From: Phytophthora quininea
Lineage: Eukaryota > Oomycota > Peronosporomycetes > Peronosporales > Peronosporaceae
Assembly: GCA_011947345.1 (NCBI GenBank)
Contig: JAAVTG010000581.1
Span: forward strand, 1 to 64,000
Direction: 5' to 3'
DNA: 64,000 nucleotides
Shown here piece after piece: positions 23,529 through 35,320 of the stretch; position 1 is the stretch's first letter; every line of letters starts with the position of its first letter. Position numbers and translations under genes: made by a program. Under the pieces are notes generated by a model. It worked only from the letters and a program-made list of their open reading frames with translations, had not been told where the DNA came from and searched no databases.

Positions 23529-24134
23529 ATGCGCCGGTTTTGGTCTCTAAATAGGTCACAATGTCAGCGTGAAACTCGGCATTCCGAGGCACCACGCACA
23601 TATAAAACTACTAGGATCAGCGCAATGCAAGTACTAGCGCGATTCTCAGTTAAAATCGGTTCTATCACCAGGACGAGCCGAACTAATGTCCGTGCTGAGA
23701 ATGCTGAGTTTCAATTTGACCCCGATGCCAGCTACGAATCGCTCTATGCAAGTGCAGAGGAGCGGATAGAAGCAGCGCTCGCTGCTTACGACACTAGAAC
23801 GCTTCGTCCTGATACTAACCTCTATGCTAAGCCAAGTCAGGGTGCAACACAACAAGACTGGGTGGTTCTTACCGCCGTAAACTGGCCCACTGTGGTGACT
23901 ACAGTGACGACCAACTACCAGCGCCGCCGAAAAGATAACGGACTGCTCTGTCTGGAGCTGTTTGCGTTTGCGGTAAAGGAAAACCAAGCTGGAGATGCAA
24001 CACGGCGCCGCGCAACACGCAACCGAATTACAGCCACGTCGCTTCTTTTCCACACTTATTTAGTTTGCGTCAGTGTTGATTTACATGCGTTTTTATTTGG
24101 CTACAGGCCCGATTTGTGTCGCCTTCGCGTGTGA
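23529..24134 (+). CDS. Hypothetical protein, possibly transposon-derived
   Basis: ATG-started frame of 201 residues. The middle part looks protein-like: acidic ENAEFQFDPDASYESLYASA, EERIEAALAAYDTRTL, then a Trp-containing part (QQDWVVLTAVNWPTVVTTVT) and a basic YQRRRKDNG. The C-terminal 40 residues, after about 24040, look like read-through into non-coding sequence. No family was recognised. Its position at the edge of a transposon island suggests a relic ORF of an element, but a small lineage-specific gene is possible. Confidence 0.35.
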   Translation: MRRFWSLNRSQCQRETRHSEAPRTYKTTRISAMQVLARFSVKIGSITRTSRTNVRAENAEFQFDPDASYESLYASAEERIEAALAAYDTRTLRPDTNLYAKPSQGATQQDWVVLTAVNWPTVVTTVTTNYQRRRKDNGLLCLELFAFAVKENQAGDATRRRATRNRITATSLLFHTYLVCVSVDLHAFLFGYRPDLCRLRV

Positions 24135-24288
24135 CAAAACACTTGGTTTTTACAATACACATAAAATTTATTAAACTGTTTCAACCAATCGAACTTAAGC
24201 GTAATCACTAAGATTAGGCCGCTACGGTAATACACTTGCCTTTTTTGGCGCTGTGTGCACATTTCAAAAGCAACGCTGACCTGATCAA

Positions 24289-25663
24289 ATGGAGACGGCA
24301 AACTCGGTGATAGTGCAACAAAGCGTTCTGGATGACATTGTCGCCCGCCTGGGGAGCGTGGAGGCTTATCTTGGCATCACCACCAACTCCCAGGAGGTGG
24401 CTCCTCCTCAACTACAGGCCTACGACAAGTACGCAGGCGAATTCCTGCCGCCATTCCTCAACGTTTGCCTCAAATTGGGAGGCGATACCAAACGACTGGG
24501 CGCGGAGTTGGAGAAAGCCTTTGCGGCTCAGCGCGCTTTCATCGAGATGACTACTCACTGTGCGAAGCCTGCGAAGTTACTGCCGACGGATGTAGAGAGC
24601 CTGGTCACGCTGCAGACTTGCATGAAAACAGTGCGCGCGCTTCGAGACAACCGCAGCCTGTTTGCGAACCATCAAAATGCGGTGATCGAGGCTGTCCAAG
24701 CGCTCGGATGGCTTTGCGTTGAGCGCACACCCAAGCCGTTCGTCGAGTCGTTCATTGAAGGATTGGACTTTTGGGGCAACAAGATCCGCGTGCAATTCAA
24801 GAAGAGCAATCCGAGACAGGTCGAGTTCGTGGTGACGCTACGACAGCTTATCACTGAGCTCGCAATGTACATCAAACTTCACCATCTCACGGGTGTGGTG
24901 TGGAACCCCAAGGGGAGACGTGGCTGCGTACGCGCCTGGTGCAGCGGCCTCCCCTGCCAAGAGTGCAACTGCTTCTGCTCCTGCTCCTGCTGGAGGCATG
25001 GCCAACGTGTTTGCTGGCATCAAGTCGATTGACCAGAGCAGCGGAAAGACTGCTGGTCTGAAGAAGGTCACCAAGGACATGCAGACCTGGCGTAAGGACT
25101 ACAAGTCTGACGGAGCTGCTCCCGCCCCTGTCGCTGCGGCCCCCAAGAAGACCGCGGCCCCCACCAAGGTCGCTAAACCCGCTGTCTGCGAAGAGCGCAA
25201 CGGCAACTGGCAGATCGAGTACCAGACCGGACCCGAGCCGCTCACCGTCAGCGGCATCAACATGAAGCAGCAAGTGTACATCTTTGGTTGCGAGGGCGCC
25301 ACCATCCTGCTGGAGGGCAAGGCCAAGAACATCGTGTTCGACTCGTGTAAGAAGACGAAGCTTATCTTCGACAACGCCGTGTCCAGCATCGAGGTCGTCA
25401 ACTGCAAGGGCGTGCAAGTGCAGTGCAAGGGCGTGGTGCCGTCAGTGGCCATCGACAAGACGGACGGTTGCCTCGTGTACATCTCGTGGGAGGGCCGCGA
25501 GGTGCAGTTCGTGACATCCAAGAGCTCAGAGATGAACGTGGCATTCCCGGAGGCCGCAGGCAGCGACGACTACGTGGAGAAGCCGATCCCGGAGCAGTTC
25601 GTGCACAAGATCACGGACGACCTGACCATCTCGTCCGACGTGTCGGATCTGTACACGCACTGA
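24289..25663 (+). CDS. Adenylyl cyclase-associated protein (CAP), copy 2
   Basis: Same architecture as copy 1, opposite orientation. The N-terminal helical domain starts at ATG 24289 (METANSVIVQQSVLDDIVAR) and includes NKIRVQFKKSNPRQVEFVV. The Ala-rich linker, WH2-like segment and CARP beta-helix follow to the TGA at 25661-25663. The N-terminal domain matches copy 1 at roughly two thirds of residues in the last 62 positions, but from WNPKG onward the two are nearly identical. The frame changes exactly at that switch, at G4 24912-24915; six G would give WNPKGGDVAAY as in the family, so two bases would be missing, or one extra if three G were original. The Ala-rich N-terminal linker of copy 1 is shorter here. 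Whether both copies are expressed cannot be judged. Confidence 0.85.
24905..25660 (+). repeat. CAP near-identical tract, copy 2 (inverted partner at 8155-8905)
   Basis: Begins at TGGAACCCCAAGG and ends at the stop codon; flanks on both sides are unrelated to those of copy 1. The two tracts are inverted and about 16 kb apart. Confidence 0.85.
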
Positions 25664-26894
25664 TAATCCCATTTGCGAACGCGTCGTCGAAGGCAAATTC
25701 CAGTCTTACGATCTTGCTTGGACAAATAAACTGTGTACGATAACGTGCCATCTCGTGTTCGCAGCAAAGCGCAGTCGGATGCCTTTGTCTCTCGGGCAGG
25801 AATGCCAACGTACGCCACGAGATTTGCGTGGAGCGAGACACATACGCGGACGATCAGCTCGTTGCCTCCAACTGCATACCGAAACGCTAAGTTTGACCAC
25901 AGCAAACAAAATAACAGCAGCGCTTAATACTCCCGCGACTATCATCGAAGCAGAGAAATAGATTCCAGCATCATCTCGTCAAGGTTGCTAAGTTCACCGG
26001 GCTTGGCAGCGGTAATCTTTGCAGAAGTAAGTTGCTGAATTGCCGTGAAGTCCACCGTTTTGCTGGCGAGAGGAGACGACGAGAGTGAGCTTTGCATCAC
26101 ACGCGGTCGCACGAGCGATGTAGCTAACAAATCGGGATCCGCAACGCTAGGTGGTTCGTCACGAGTAGTGAACTTGCTGTCGTTCTCGTATCAACAGTCA
26201 TGTCAAGAACTATCTGGATGGCGAGCTGCGCCCAGCAGAGTAACTTTTACTTCGTTCGCCCCGCCACCAGCAAAACGCCATCCAAGCCAGCCACATTCTC
26301 CTTTCGGTGCGAAGGCCTTTCCGAAATGCCACATTGTCCGGCTGGCATTGTCGTCCTCTGCTTGCACCAGATTTTTTTTCTCGGCGTTCCATGTCATGGG
26401 GATCGCGCCGAGGAAATCTGAGCATTGTGCCACCACAGGAAGTGCTGACTGCCCTCTAGAAAGCAAAGACGGTGACCGCCAAGCACCTGCGAAATGGCCC
26501 TTCTCGACCGTCATGTTCACCTACAACGCGGAGCGACCATTCTTTGTGAGCACACCGATGCTAAAAGGTTAAATCGAGGCAGAGCTGGAAGGCTTGATCA
26601 GGGGCGTTCCTGCGTCCCCGCAAGGATCCAAGCGGCTATGAAGTTTCCTCTACCATGCACGTTGGGCGTCCCATGGGCGATGAGCGTCCGATTCGAACCT
26701 GCGTGGTGACTCTCGCAACGCACGTTATCGGATTCGAACGGGGTTATTTAGACAGATTAACTCTTCTGTGACAGAGCTTCCGGTGCAGTCACTTCTCTTT
26801 TCGCTGTGTTGCGCATAAGTCGGTTAGAACGCCTATCAATAGTCCCCGCCAGTAACGCCCTAACGGCCACGAACACGAGGGCAGACGAGAGCCC
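25664..26894. other. Intergenic with a possible minus-strand relic
   Basis: A minus-strand frame at 26203-26520 (MNMTVEKGHFAGAWRSPSLL; later TMWHFGKAFAPKGECGWLGW) has Gly/Trp-rich protein-like character but no family I know, and ends without clear exons. The 100 bp before 26895 probably hold the PAQR leader. Confidence 0.3.
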
Positions 26895-28377
26895 ATGGAA
26901 ACCGGCCACCACATGCTGCTGCGCAGCCACACCCAGAAGAAGCAGGCGACCGCCATGCAGCAGTCCCCCGTCCTCCGTCCAGCCCCTGGCCAGCACCAAG
27001 CTGCACACGTTCGAGCGACTGCACGCCGAGGGCTTCGCCTACCTGGCCGACAACTCGTACATCCGCTCGGGCTACCGCCTGCACTACTCCGCGCGCGAGT
27101 GCTTCCTGTCGCTCTTCGAGCTGCACAACGAGACGCTCAACGTTTGGACGCACATGGTCGGCTCCTTCATCTTCCTGCTGCTCATGATCTACCTGGCGCT
27201 CAGCAGCCACGCGCTGTCGCCCTCGGCCGACGCCGCCGCGCTCGCAGGCCTCACGTCCCCGCAGCGCTGGTGCGGCAGTAGCTCTCCCGAGTGGCTACTC
27301 GACGGCCGCCACACGTCGCGGCTGCTGCTGGCCACGGGCGTCCCGGAGCTCTGTCCGCCGCCCACGGGGCGCGTGGCCCCCGCCAAGTACTACGAAGTGG
27401 CCAGTGTCATCTTCGACCACAGTCTGCACCGCCTGCCCAGTCTCGAGCGCCTCCACGCGCTCCTGGAGCAGAACGTCGGCGGCTTCTCCGACTCGGTCGG
27501 CGCCCAGATGGAGCTGCTGCGGAGCGAGCTCGGCGCTCTCTCGGCCAGACTCGGCGGACAAGTGCGAGACGCCCATTCGGAGCAGGTGCGGTCACTCAAG
27601 GCGCAGCTCGGCCAGCGTGTGGAAGAATTGTCGGTCTTCTTGCAGGACGTCGCCAGCCAGGTTGGCGCCGACCTGCCCATGAAGTACGCGCTCGAGGAGC
27701 TCCACGGTGTGGCGGACAGCGTGCGCAACGGACTGCACATCCTGGCCAGCGCAGAGGGCGCCCACCAAGTGCCGCACTGGCCCATTTTCGCCTTCATGGC
27801 CAGCGCCGTCGTCTGCCTCACGTGCAGCGCTGTGTTCCACTTGATGTTCGTGGTCAGCCGGCCGGCGTACAACTTCCTGTCGCGACTGGACTATGCTGGT
27901 ATCACCATTCTCATCGCCGGCTCGTTCTACCCTATGATCTACTACTCGTTCTACTGCCACCCGTGGCTGCGCACAGGCTACCTGGTGTCCATCTCGACCA
28001 TGGCCGCGATCACCTTCGCTGTGGCGCTCATGCCGGTCTTCAGCACCCCCAAGTTCCTCGTGGCGCGCACGTGCATCTTCCTGGCGCTGGGCTTCTTCGG
28101 TGTCGTGCCTGTCAGCCACCTGGTGTGGCACTTTGGTCTGTTCGACCCGCACGTCACCGTCATGATCGGGCCGCTGCTGCTCATGGCGCTGCTTTACACG
28201 AGCGGCGCGATCATTTACGCCACCAAGTTTCCCGAGCGGTTCTACCCGGGCCGCTTCGACCTGTGGTTCTCGAGCCACCAGTTGTGGCACATTTGTGTCG
28301 TGGCCGCCGCGCTGGTGCACTTTGCCAACGCACTGCAGCAGTACGAGTGGCGCTGGAACACGCAGTGCGAGGCATAG
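26895..28377 (+). CDS. PAQR family (adiponectin receptor / hemolysin III-like) seven-helix protein
   Basis: PAQR proteins are seven-helix, zinc-containing membrane hydrolases or receptors (ADIPOR ceramidases, Izh2). Family signatures are present: FELHNETLNVWTHMVGS before TM1, SAVFHLMF in TM2, LDYAGITILIAGSFYP in TM3, and HQLWHICVVAAALVHF in TM7; the His residues and TM3 Asp are the zinc site. The start is ATG 26895 (METGHHMLLRSHTQKKQ). That frame joins the PAQR frame only if two bases are restored in C-runs near 26961-26965 (C5) and 26983-26986 (C4), giving SPRPPSSPLASTKLHTFERL. Between TM1 and TM2 there are about 190 extra residues, including a helical, coiled-coil-like part (SLERLHALLEQNVGGFSDSV to LRSELGALSARLGGQV). 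That insertion is unusual for the family. Confidence 0.8.
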
Positions 28378-28628
28378 CTGCCTGGAGGAGAAGTTTACTA
28401 GTAGCTGTGTGACCCAAGCTCGAAAGGCAAGACCGCGTGCTGGGAGCTTTGGAGTGCTGAATAGAGTGCGTCTGCCAATATTTTAATTGCAACGAGTTGC
28501 GTGCGAACGAGTTTGACGTCTTCGATTGCTAAAGTCGTTGATCTTATGCGCCAAGTCGATGCTGGCGGCTATTGCTGGCGAAACAAAACGCCAAAGTGCT
28601 CCTGGTCTTGGCGCACTTGTTCATTCCC

Positions 28629-29559
28629 ATGAGTTGGATGAGCGCGAGGACGCCAAGCAAGCTGGAACCCGCCAGTCCAGTCTCAAAGCTGCAACTGGAG
28701 CTTCCGGATGAACTGGCGAACAAGTTTCAGAGCACGGGGCGGTGCTCGTTTGATGCCCAAGATCGATTCGCAGCATTCGAGCTGACGTTGGCGGCCGAGG
28801 CGGGCTCGACGGCCTCACCCCGCGAGCGTGATATCCGCCGTGCGACGCCTTCGTATCGTCCGCCTCGAGACGCACAACAGTATCCACCGTTTGTGACTGC
28901 AGCAGCAAAAGTGCCGTGGCCGCCAGGCTCATGCTGGCAACCCAAGCAGCACAGCAAAATTCTGCTTCGACGCGCACACCCTACCGACCGCCAAGCGACC
29001 ATGAATTCCGCGAACCAACGTCGCCCGAGAAGTGGACTCCGCACGCAACAGGCCGCGACTTCCAGGCGAAATTTGCGCTTCCCAGCAACCAAGACATCCG
29101 ACGACGAACTGCTCGAGACCAGGAGGGATTCTTCGGTGCTGCTCCAGGTGAGGATGCTTTAGCCCTCCCACTATCGCCTCCTTTCCAGCACCAACTCCAG
29201 CGTCAGGAACGAGAGACTCAATCTGCCAAGGCACTGACAGCTTGCTCACCCCTGAAATCGCCACCAGCCAAACCAGCCTTCACATCGCACGTGAATAATT
29301 CCTCCCGCAAAAGTGCCAACAGGGCGTTGCGGTTGGAGATCATTCTGAACCAAGAAGGTTTGCTTCCGCAGCTACAGGAAATCCGGCAGCACCGGTATCG
29401 CGACGAAGTAAGATGCACTTCTAGTTCACCTTGTCTTGTTGCACCATGTGCGTTTGCTAACCGTTTCCCCCTTGCCAATTGTTCTAGACAATATCATCAG
29501 TCCCGTTCCTCGCGAGCTTCCGTCCAGCATCACCACTGACGCCAATGTCCTCGCAATGA
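28629..29559 (+). CDS. Unknown, mostly disordered protein
   Basis: Start at ATG 28629 (MSWMSARTPSKLEPASPVSK); ATG 28638 is also possible. One lost base in A4 28906-28909 joins VTAAAK to SAVAARLMLATQAAQQN. The second part runs PYRPPSDHEFREPTSPEKWT to LEIILNQEGLLPQLQEIRQH. An 80-bp intron (29408-29487) leads to a short last exon ending at TGA 29557-29559. The sequence is rich in Pro, Ser, Arg and Gln with one helical stretch near the end. No domain recognised. It is convergent with the TMEM16 gene about 95 bp away. Confidence 0.55.
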
Positions 29560-29654
29560 ACGAGGGCAGCTACATCACCGATGACCAGCGCTAAATGAAA
29601 TACACAGTCGCTCTCGTTCAGCCACCAGCCCAGGGCCTCACTCATGAAATCTAC

Positions 29655-32600
29655 CTAGTCATCCGCAGAGAAATCGAAATCACGGCGGCTTGCAGCTTCA
29701 TCTACAGCTTCGAGTCCTGCCAGCACCACGCCCGTGTAGCCTGACGGTGGAGAGGGGTTGGACTTGTGTCTGGCGTCTCTGCGCCTCCATGATAGCTCGC
29801 TCCATCGTAGTCTCCTCATCTGAAGCAGTGTACGCAATGTAAGCAACAAAAAGCAATACATTTGTATGAGATGGAAACGTACGGGCAGTGGACACGAAAT
29901 CGAATTGCTCCCGAAGCGTAGCTGCTTCTTCGGCCACTCGGCTCTCAATGTTGGTTCTTGCAAAACTGGGGATTGAGTGACAAGTGTTGGGGAGGCACAA
30001 GTTCCACTTGTGGTGCACGTTGAGGAGCTGGCGTTGGCAATTCCAACGGCTGGACACGTTTGAACAGCTTCGAAAGTCGTCGTGGAGGTGGTAGCTCCGG
30101 GATGTCATCCCCTAGTACCGAACTGTGTTTACTTTCAGCGCTAGCACTAATCCTCGATACAGAACTCCTCGGCTTCTGAGACTGGAAATCGAGTCGAGGG
30201 AGAATTGCATTTGCGGCGCGCTGTCAATCTCTTCAGCTTGATCATCTCCACTGTTGCCTGCGTGACTTTTTAAGGAAACATCTTCAAAAGGGGCGACCGA
30301 ACGCTAACGTCACCTCCAGTGTCAATAGGAGGTATTGTAATCGCTTCATGAGACGTCGCCATTACGCTCTGTTGACTAGGGGTGAAGAATCGTCAGTGTC
30401 AACGACCATCTCACTGGGCTTTCGTAAAGTGACTGAGTGTCAGGTATTGTTTGTAGATAACTGGTTATCCTTTCTTCCTCTCTCATCTTCTCGGAGCCTT
30501 CAGTCGGGTCCATTTTTGAGGCAGCAGGAGTTTTGTTAAACCTCGAGTCATCCTTTATGGCAGCGTTCAAGCGGTGAAGTAAATCCAGTCGATCCGTGTA
30601 ATGACGCAGCGACTGTTCTGCTGAAAGCAAGGTTTCTTGAACGTCGCTGGTCTCGTTGTCAACCAAACTTTTCCCCTGGTCCATTTGGTTAGTCGGTGGC
30701 TTTTGTTCAGCAGCCTCAGCGGGACCAAAGTAGCGCTCCACAAGTAAAGTTCTGCGTGCACGAGCTTCTTCCACCACACGGCTTTCACGGGGTACCAACG
30801 CCCAGAATATTTGAGCACTTTGTAAAATACACGCAACCACAACTATCCACAAGCCTGCTCGACGCTCGACAGAAATGTTGGCAAAATTGTTCGCTGTAAA
30901 GAGCGCCAACGCAACTGCGAAAGGCACCGAAATCTTCAGCATGACGAGCACGAAGGGCGCCCATAGCCCAAGTCCGACGTCATCGTCATTATTTCCACCA
31001 TTCTCGGGCTCGGGCCGTTGCCGTACGTAACAGAGATCCACTGCATCTGAGCGAAGTTTCACGGCACATTCAAGCAATGCCAGCACGGGCACCAGTGGAC
31101 ATGCACCAGAAAAGTGACAACCAATCCAAGCTGTGTGATAGCTTGTGCATAGTTCTCGTGTGGCCCAGGATACGGCGGAAGCAGCGTTTCATCTTCTCGC
31201 GTTCCTTGAGTGTAAAATGTCTCTGTAAATTGCTTTGCGCTTGAACGGCTGAGAGTGTACACGATCATGAACACATGAGAGGTGATTCGCGTCAAAATCA
31301 ACGCACTTATCAGAAGCTCCATCTCAACAAAAACACCTGTGTGACCTCCAATATTCGTGTTGTAAGAACTGTACAGTGGCTGCAATAGGGCTACCCAGCG
31401 CACCAAACGTGGCCAAACACCCCATTCACGTACAGCCAGAAGCACCAAACCAGTGTAATTGTTGATCAGTTCCAGCACAAACAAGTTTTTAATGACGAAT
31501 CTTTGATCGGCTCGATGGTCGGTAAAGTGAAGGGGGCTCTCCCACCAGCTCAGAGCACGCGCCAGTCTGGGAATACCAGCTTCGTTGCATTGCACTAAAA
31601 GCACCTGACATAGACAGCTAGCTCGAACAGCAAGCCTCTCGCCTATCATGCGAACAATTGATCCCTGAGCTAGTATCAGTGCGAAGACGAGCAGCAAGTT
31701 GAGTGTTCCCAGCATCCAGAATACACAGCCAAGTAGTTAACCACCAACAAAACCCTGACAGTGGTTTCCAGCAACATGCCGAACACGCGCCAATCCCACG
31801 GATAAAACCAGGAACAGTCGGCATTGATGCCTTGTTCTCAACATCCCGATAGGATCTGAGGTAAAACTCATTGGTGCTGACATTGGTAGCTGAATTGCTA
31901 TCGTCAACTCCCCATTGGAGTTGATACCAAACACTTTTACGCTGCCACAGTTTGGCAAACACAAAACCCCAAATCAAAACTCCTAGACCCAGCATAAGTT
32001 GACAGAATGACAACGTGTCCGCAGACTTGTTCGTTTCTTGATTCGACGTGTACAGTACCCACAGCTCAGCAAACATCGAGTGATCAGTCGTGGTTTCTGC
32101 CAACAGGATGGTGATAGCCACGGGCGATACCATCATATTTGAGTAAAATGCAAACCACGCAAAGTAAAAGGCGATGAGCTCTCCAAAGTAGTCCCTGATG
32201 TCTTGCAGGGGCTGTCGGAATGGTGCGAATCGGCCTATTAAGCTCATCACTGGGTGTTTGTCCGGCTGAAATTCCCCTGGGAGAAATTTTGATCGCCAGA
32301 ACGCTATCCAAGACGACGCCAGTGCATCACGCGAGTTCCAATCGTATCGGCTAGAACTATGAAGACAATGAATCGAGGTAACCAGCTCATTGGCTATTGT
32401 CGCTCTCATGTCGAACTCCATGTTAATGATTCGACGGGTTAGGCGGATGCAATCAACGGTGCGTAATACTGCTGAGCGTCGGTACGTATCTGGGATATCT
32501 AGTCGATTGGGGTATTTCTTGTACAAGAACTGACGCTGTATCATGGGCGAGTAGCTCACAAAAGCTGGGGCTTGGTTGTTGGGGTGGATTTGCCCCTTGA

Positions 32601-34805
32601 AACCCGCATTATGCGCGAAATAGCATGAATTCGAGCCGACACTCGCGCTAACGATTCGCCTGGCTGCCATACCGCCTCTTTGGGAGGCACTGCATTCCCC
32701 TTCAGTAGCAGTTTTAATTTGTACTTTGCAGTGTGTGCGTCCAAAACTTTTTGATCTTCGAGTACTTCCTTCTTGTTGTGCCAAAACCGCCGTCCTGGAT
32801 CAATCGCATCAGCAAACTGCAAAGAATAGGTTTCCAAATCGCACAGTGTCGCCAAAAGCAAATTGTCCGACGCAAAAATGCGTACAAGTAAGAGTTCACC
32901 ATTGTCGGACACCCTTAAACTCACGTCCAACTTGCATACAGCAGTCAGACGCCGCAGCACCAGCGTGCGCACCATCGCACCAAAGTCGCTAGCAGTAATA
33001 GCCACAGTTGTCTTGTTGTCATCTGTCAGCTCTCGGCCCGTTCGAGTCGACCACTCTTTCCGAAATGCGTCAGACGCATCCTGATGTAAAGCCTCTTTGT
33101 ATCGAATCGACGTCAAATACAGAGCTTCAGCATCACTATACATGATCAGCTTTTGTGCTAGATTGTTCTTGGTTGCAGTTATCGGCTCTTGGTCTCGCGA
33201 GAGACAACACAAGAAGGATACGGCGGCGACTACTGCTCGGTGAAGCGTAGGAAAAATGAGCTGGATCAATACCATAAGTTTCACACCGATAGATCCCGCC
33301 AGATATGAGTTAGCGGCATTGAACGAAACAAGCAATAATGCCGTAAGCTCACGCTGACAGGATCCATCAAACGCTGCGCGGTGTTTTAACGGAGTGTCCA
33401 CACACACATGGGAAATCCATCGCTTGATAGAGAAGCAGGTTTGCGCCGAAGCTTTGCCATAAACATTTCGTAGCCAGTCGATTCGATCTTGGTCACTTTC
33501 TGCTGCAACTCTAGCGCCAAAATGCTTGGCAACCATTTTGATCAATTCGAGCATCATGAAAATCTCAGAGGCCACGGCGACAACCAGGAAAAAGCCTGCC
33601 AGTTGTTGTCTCCAGCGAACGAGCATCACCCCAAAGAGCGATGACAAGCCCGATAGAAGACACGCGACAAGCAACCACGTAAAGAGAGAGTCGAAATCAG
33701 TGATAGAACAGAATCCAAGCAGGTTTGCGCTTGCAATCGAATTCGATGAGCCGAAGAGTGCGGTACCAAACATTAGGAACCGAAAGACTGGTGCATTCGC
33801 TGTTGCTTGTGGGGTCAGTGATGAGGAACTGGCCTTGGAGCGAGCACGCTGTTTCCGTCGCTTCTTGGCTTTCTTCATGGGCACCATGGGATCGCTAACA
33901 GCCAATAACATTCCAGTGAAAAATACTTCCAGTGCTGTCAGCACGAGTCCAGTGATGACTACGGCCTGAATGACACCACCGATGCGAAGGCACGAAACTA
34001 GTGTTGCAACGACACATTTCTTTTCATCCTGATCCCAGAATGGAGAAAAGAATTCATGCTTATCAATCGCAACCGAAGCGTATCCAGTCTTTTTAGTGCT
34101 ACAACGCACTCGCAACCATTGCAGAAATGCATTCGGTGCATCGTACACAAATCGTTGCACTAAAGACGGCTCAGCTCCGTTGAGAATTAAATCCATGACA
34201 TTTTTAGTAAGTCCGTCTCTTCCAGCATCCACCGCGTCCTGCAGTTTAATCTGACTGCCACGAACCGTGTTCACCTCATCCAAAAGAAATGCGAGCCCAA
34301 CAATTAGGCCAAGTTCAACCACGAGCAGCACTCGAGCTCCACCAATACTGCAACGATAAGCGGCCACCCAACCTCCAACGTTGACCACAAGTAAAGAAGT
34401 AGACACCCCGCCGTAATCTGCACAAGTGGCTGCGGTGTGATTTCGTGGGCTTTGTGTTCTGCATGCAGTTTGTACAGAACTCCCAGTCCTGCTAGCAAGA
34501 GCAAAATCGACACGAAATGCAGTCTCCTGAGAGCCCACGCCACGTGGAAGGCCAGTGTGGGTTTTGCTTTTGTTCGGCCGTCTTCTTCTCCGCTTCCAGC
34601 GCCGCGTTCATTGCCGCCACTTTGACCAGATACCTCTCTTCTCTCTGCTCGATTGCTGTCGTCACCTCAGTCATCTCTTGAAGCTGCAGTACGAAAACAA
34701 ACCACAGCAATAAAGTCAGTAGTTTACACGCCACTGTACGTCGTCTTATGAGCGTCGTGCCTTGTCCAGGGAGACGATACTGCTGCCCGTAAGAGGGAAG
34801 GCCAT
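29655..34805 (-). CDS. Anoctamin / TMEM16-family membrane protein, extended
   Basis: TMEM16 proteins are calcium-activated chloride channels or lipid scramblases. The core is visible as IRDYFGELIAFYFAWFAFYS with NMMVSPVAITILL, then GVLIWGFVFAKLWQRKSVWY, hydrophobic helices (YFWMLGTLNLLLVFALILAQ after frame repair), LFVLELINNYTGLVLLAVRE, and VLALLECAVKLRSDAVDLCY, each corresponding to conserved anoctamin blocks. Before it lies a long N-terminal part with several more hydrophobic segments. After it lies a disordered tail (PELPPPRRLSKLFKRVQPLE) running to about 29655 with at least one intron. Start ATG 34805 (MAFPLTGSSIVSLDK). At least ten frame changes, each one lost base, occur across 5 kb (for example C3 near 34556 on the plus strand, G4 near 32596, 31085, and C4 runs near 30320 and 30285). 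Divergent from MOCS2A, 77 bp between starts. Confidence 0.8.
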
Positions 34806-34882
34806 GACGTAGTAGTAGCGCCACGGCTTCCTCCCGGCCGCGGCTGCGTCAGCCGCCTTCATCTCTGGCCAAAAGTCTTCCG

Positions 34883-35188
34883 ATGCGGCGGCTCTTCAAG
34901 ATACCAAATATATTGACCAATATATTGCGAATGGCGATGCAGGTCAAGGTGCTGTACTTCGCGTCGGCGCGGGAGGAGATCGGTCTGCGCGAGGAGAAGC
35001 TGCAGCTGGACGGCGAAAAGGGCGCCACGCTGGCCACGCTGCGTCAGCTGCTGATGAACAGGTACCCGCACGCGGCGGAGACCATCGGCAGCATCGCTCT
35101 GGCGCGCAACCTCGAGTATGCCGAGGACGACGTGGCGCTGGCGAACGGAGACGAAGTGGCGCTCATTCCGCCCATCAGCGGGGGATAA
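34883..35188 (+). CDS. MOCS2A: Molybdopterin synthase small subunit (MOCS2A/MoaD)
   Basis: Ubiquitin-fold sulfur carrier that donates sulfur from its thiocarboxylated C-terminal Gly to precursor Z, making molybdopterin with MOCS2B/MoaE. The open frame ends in PPISGG, the required Gly-Gly tail. The beta-grasp core is QVKVLYFASAREEIGLREEK and NGDEVALIPPISGG. ATG 34883 gives 101 residues; ATG 34931 (MQVKVLYFAS after one more Met) fits the usual 80-90-residue length better, and the first 16 residues could be a targeting extension. No frame break. Divergent from TMEM16 and convergent with PEX13. Confidence 0.9.
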   Translation: MRRLFKIPNILTNILRMAMQVKVLYFASAREEIGLREEKLQLDGEKGATLATLRQLLMNRYPHAAETIGSIALARNLEYAEDDVALANGDEVALIPPISGG

Positions 35189-35320
35189 AGAGAAAGGAAG
35201 AACGCACACGTGGATTGGTGTGTTGAATATATAAAAACCTTCATTTGAACTCTGGAACCATTCCTTCAGCGAACAGCCCTACTACTACAGCTATCTGGGC
35301 AGATTCTTAGAACTTTTAAG

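Noticed and set aside
26045..26572. 175-residue plus-strand ORF
   Set aside because: Begins at a weak start with mixed composition; the opposite strand looks slightly more protein-like, and neither has a family.
26860..28412. Long Arg/Ala-rich ORFs overlapping the PAQR gene on both strands
   Set aside because: Composition is typical of GC-rich alternate frames; only the PAQR frame shows helices and signature residues.
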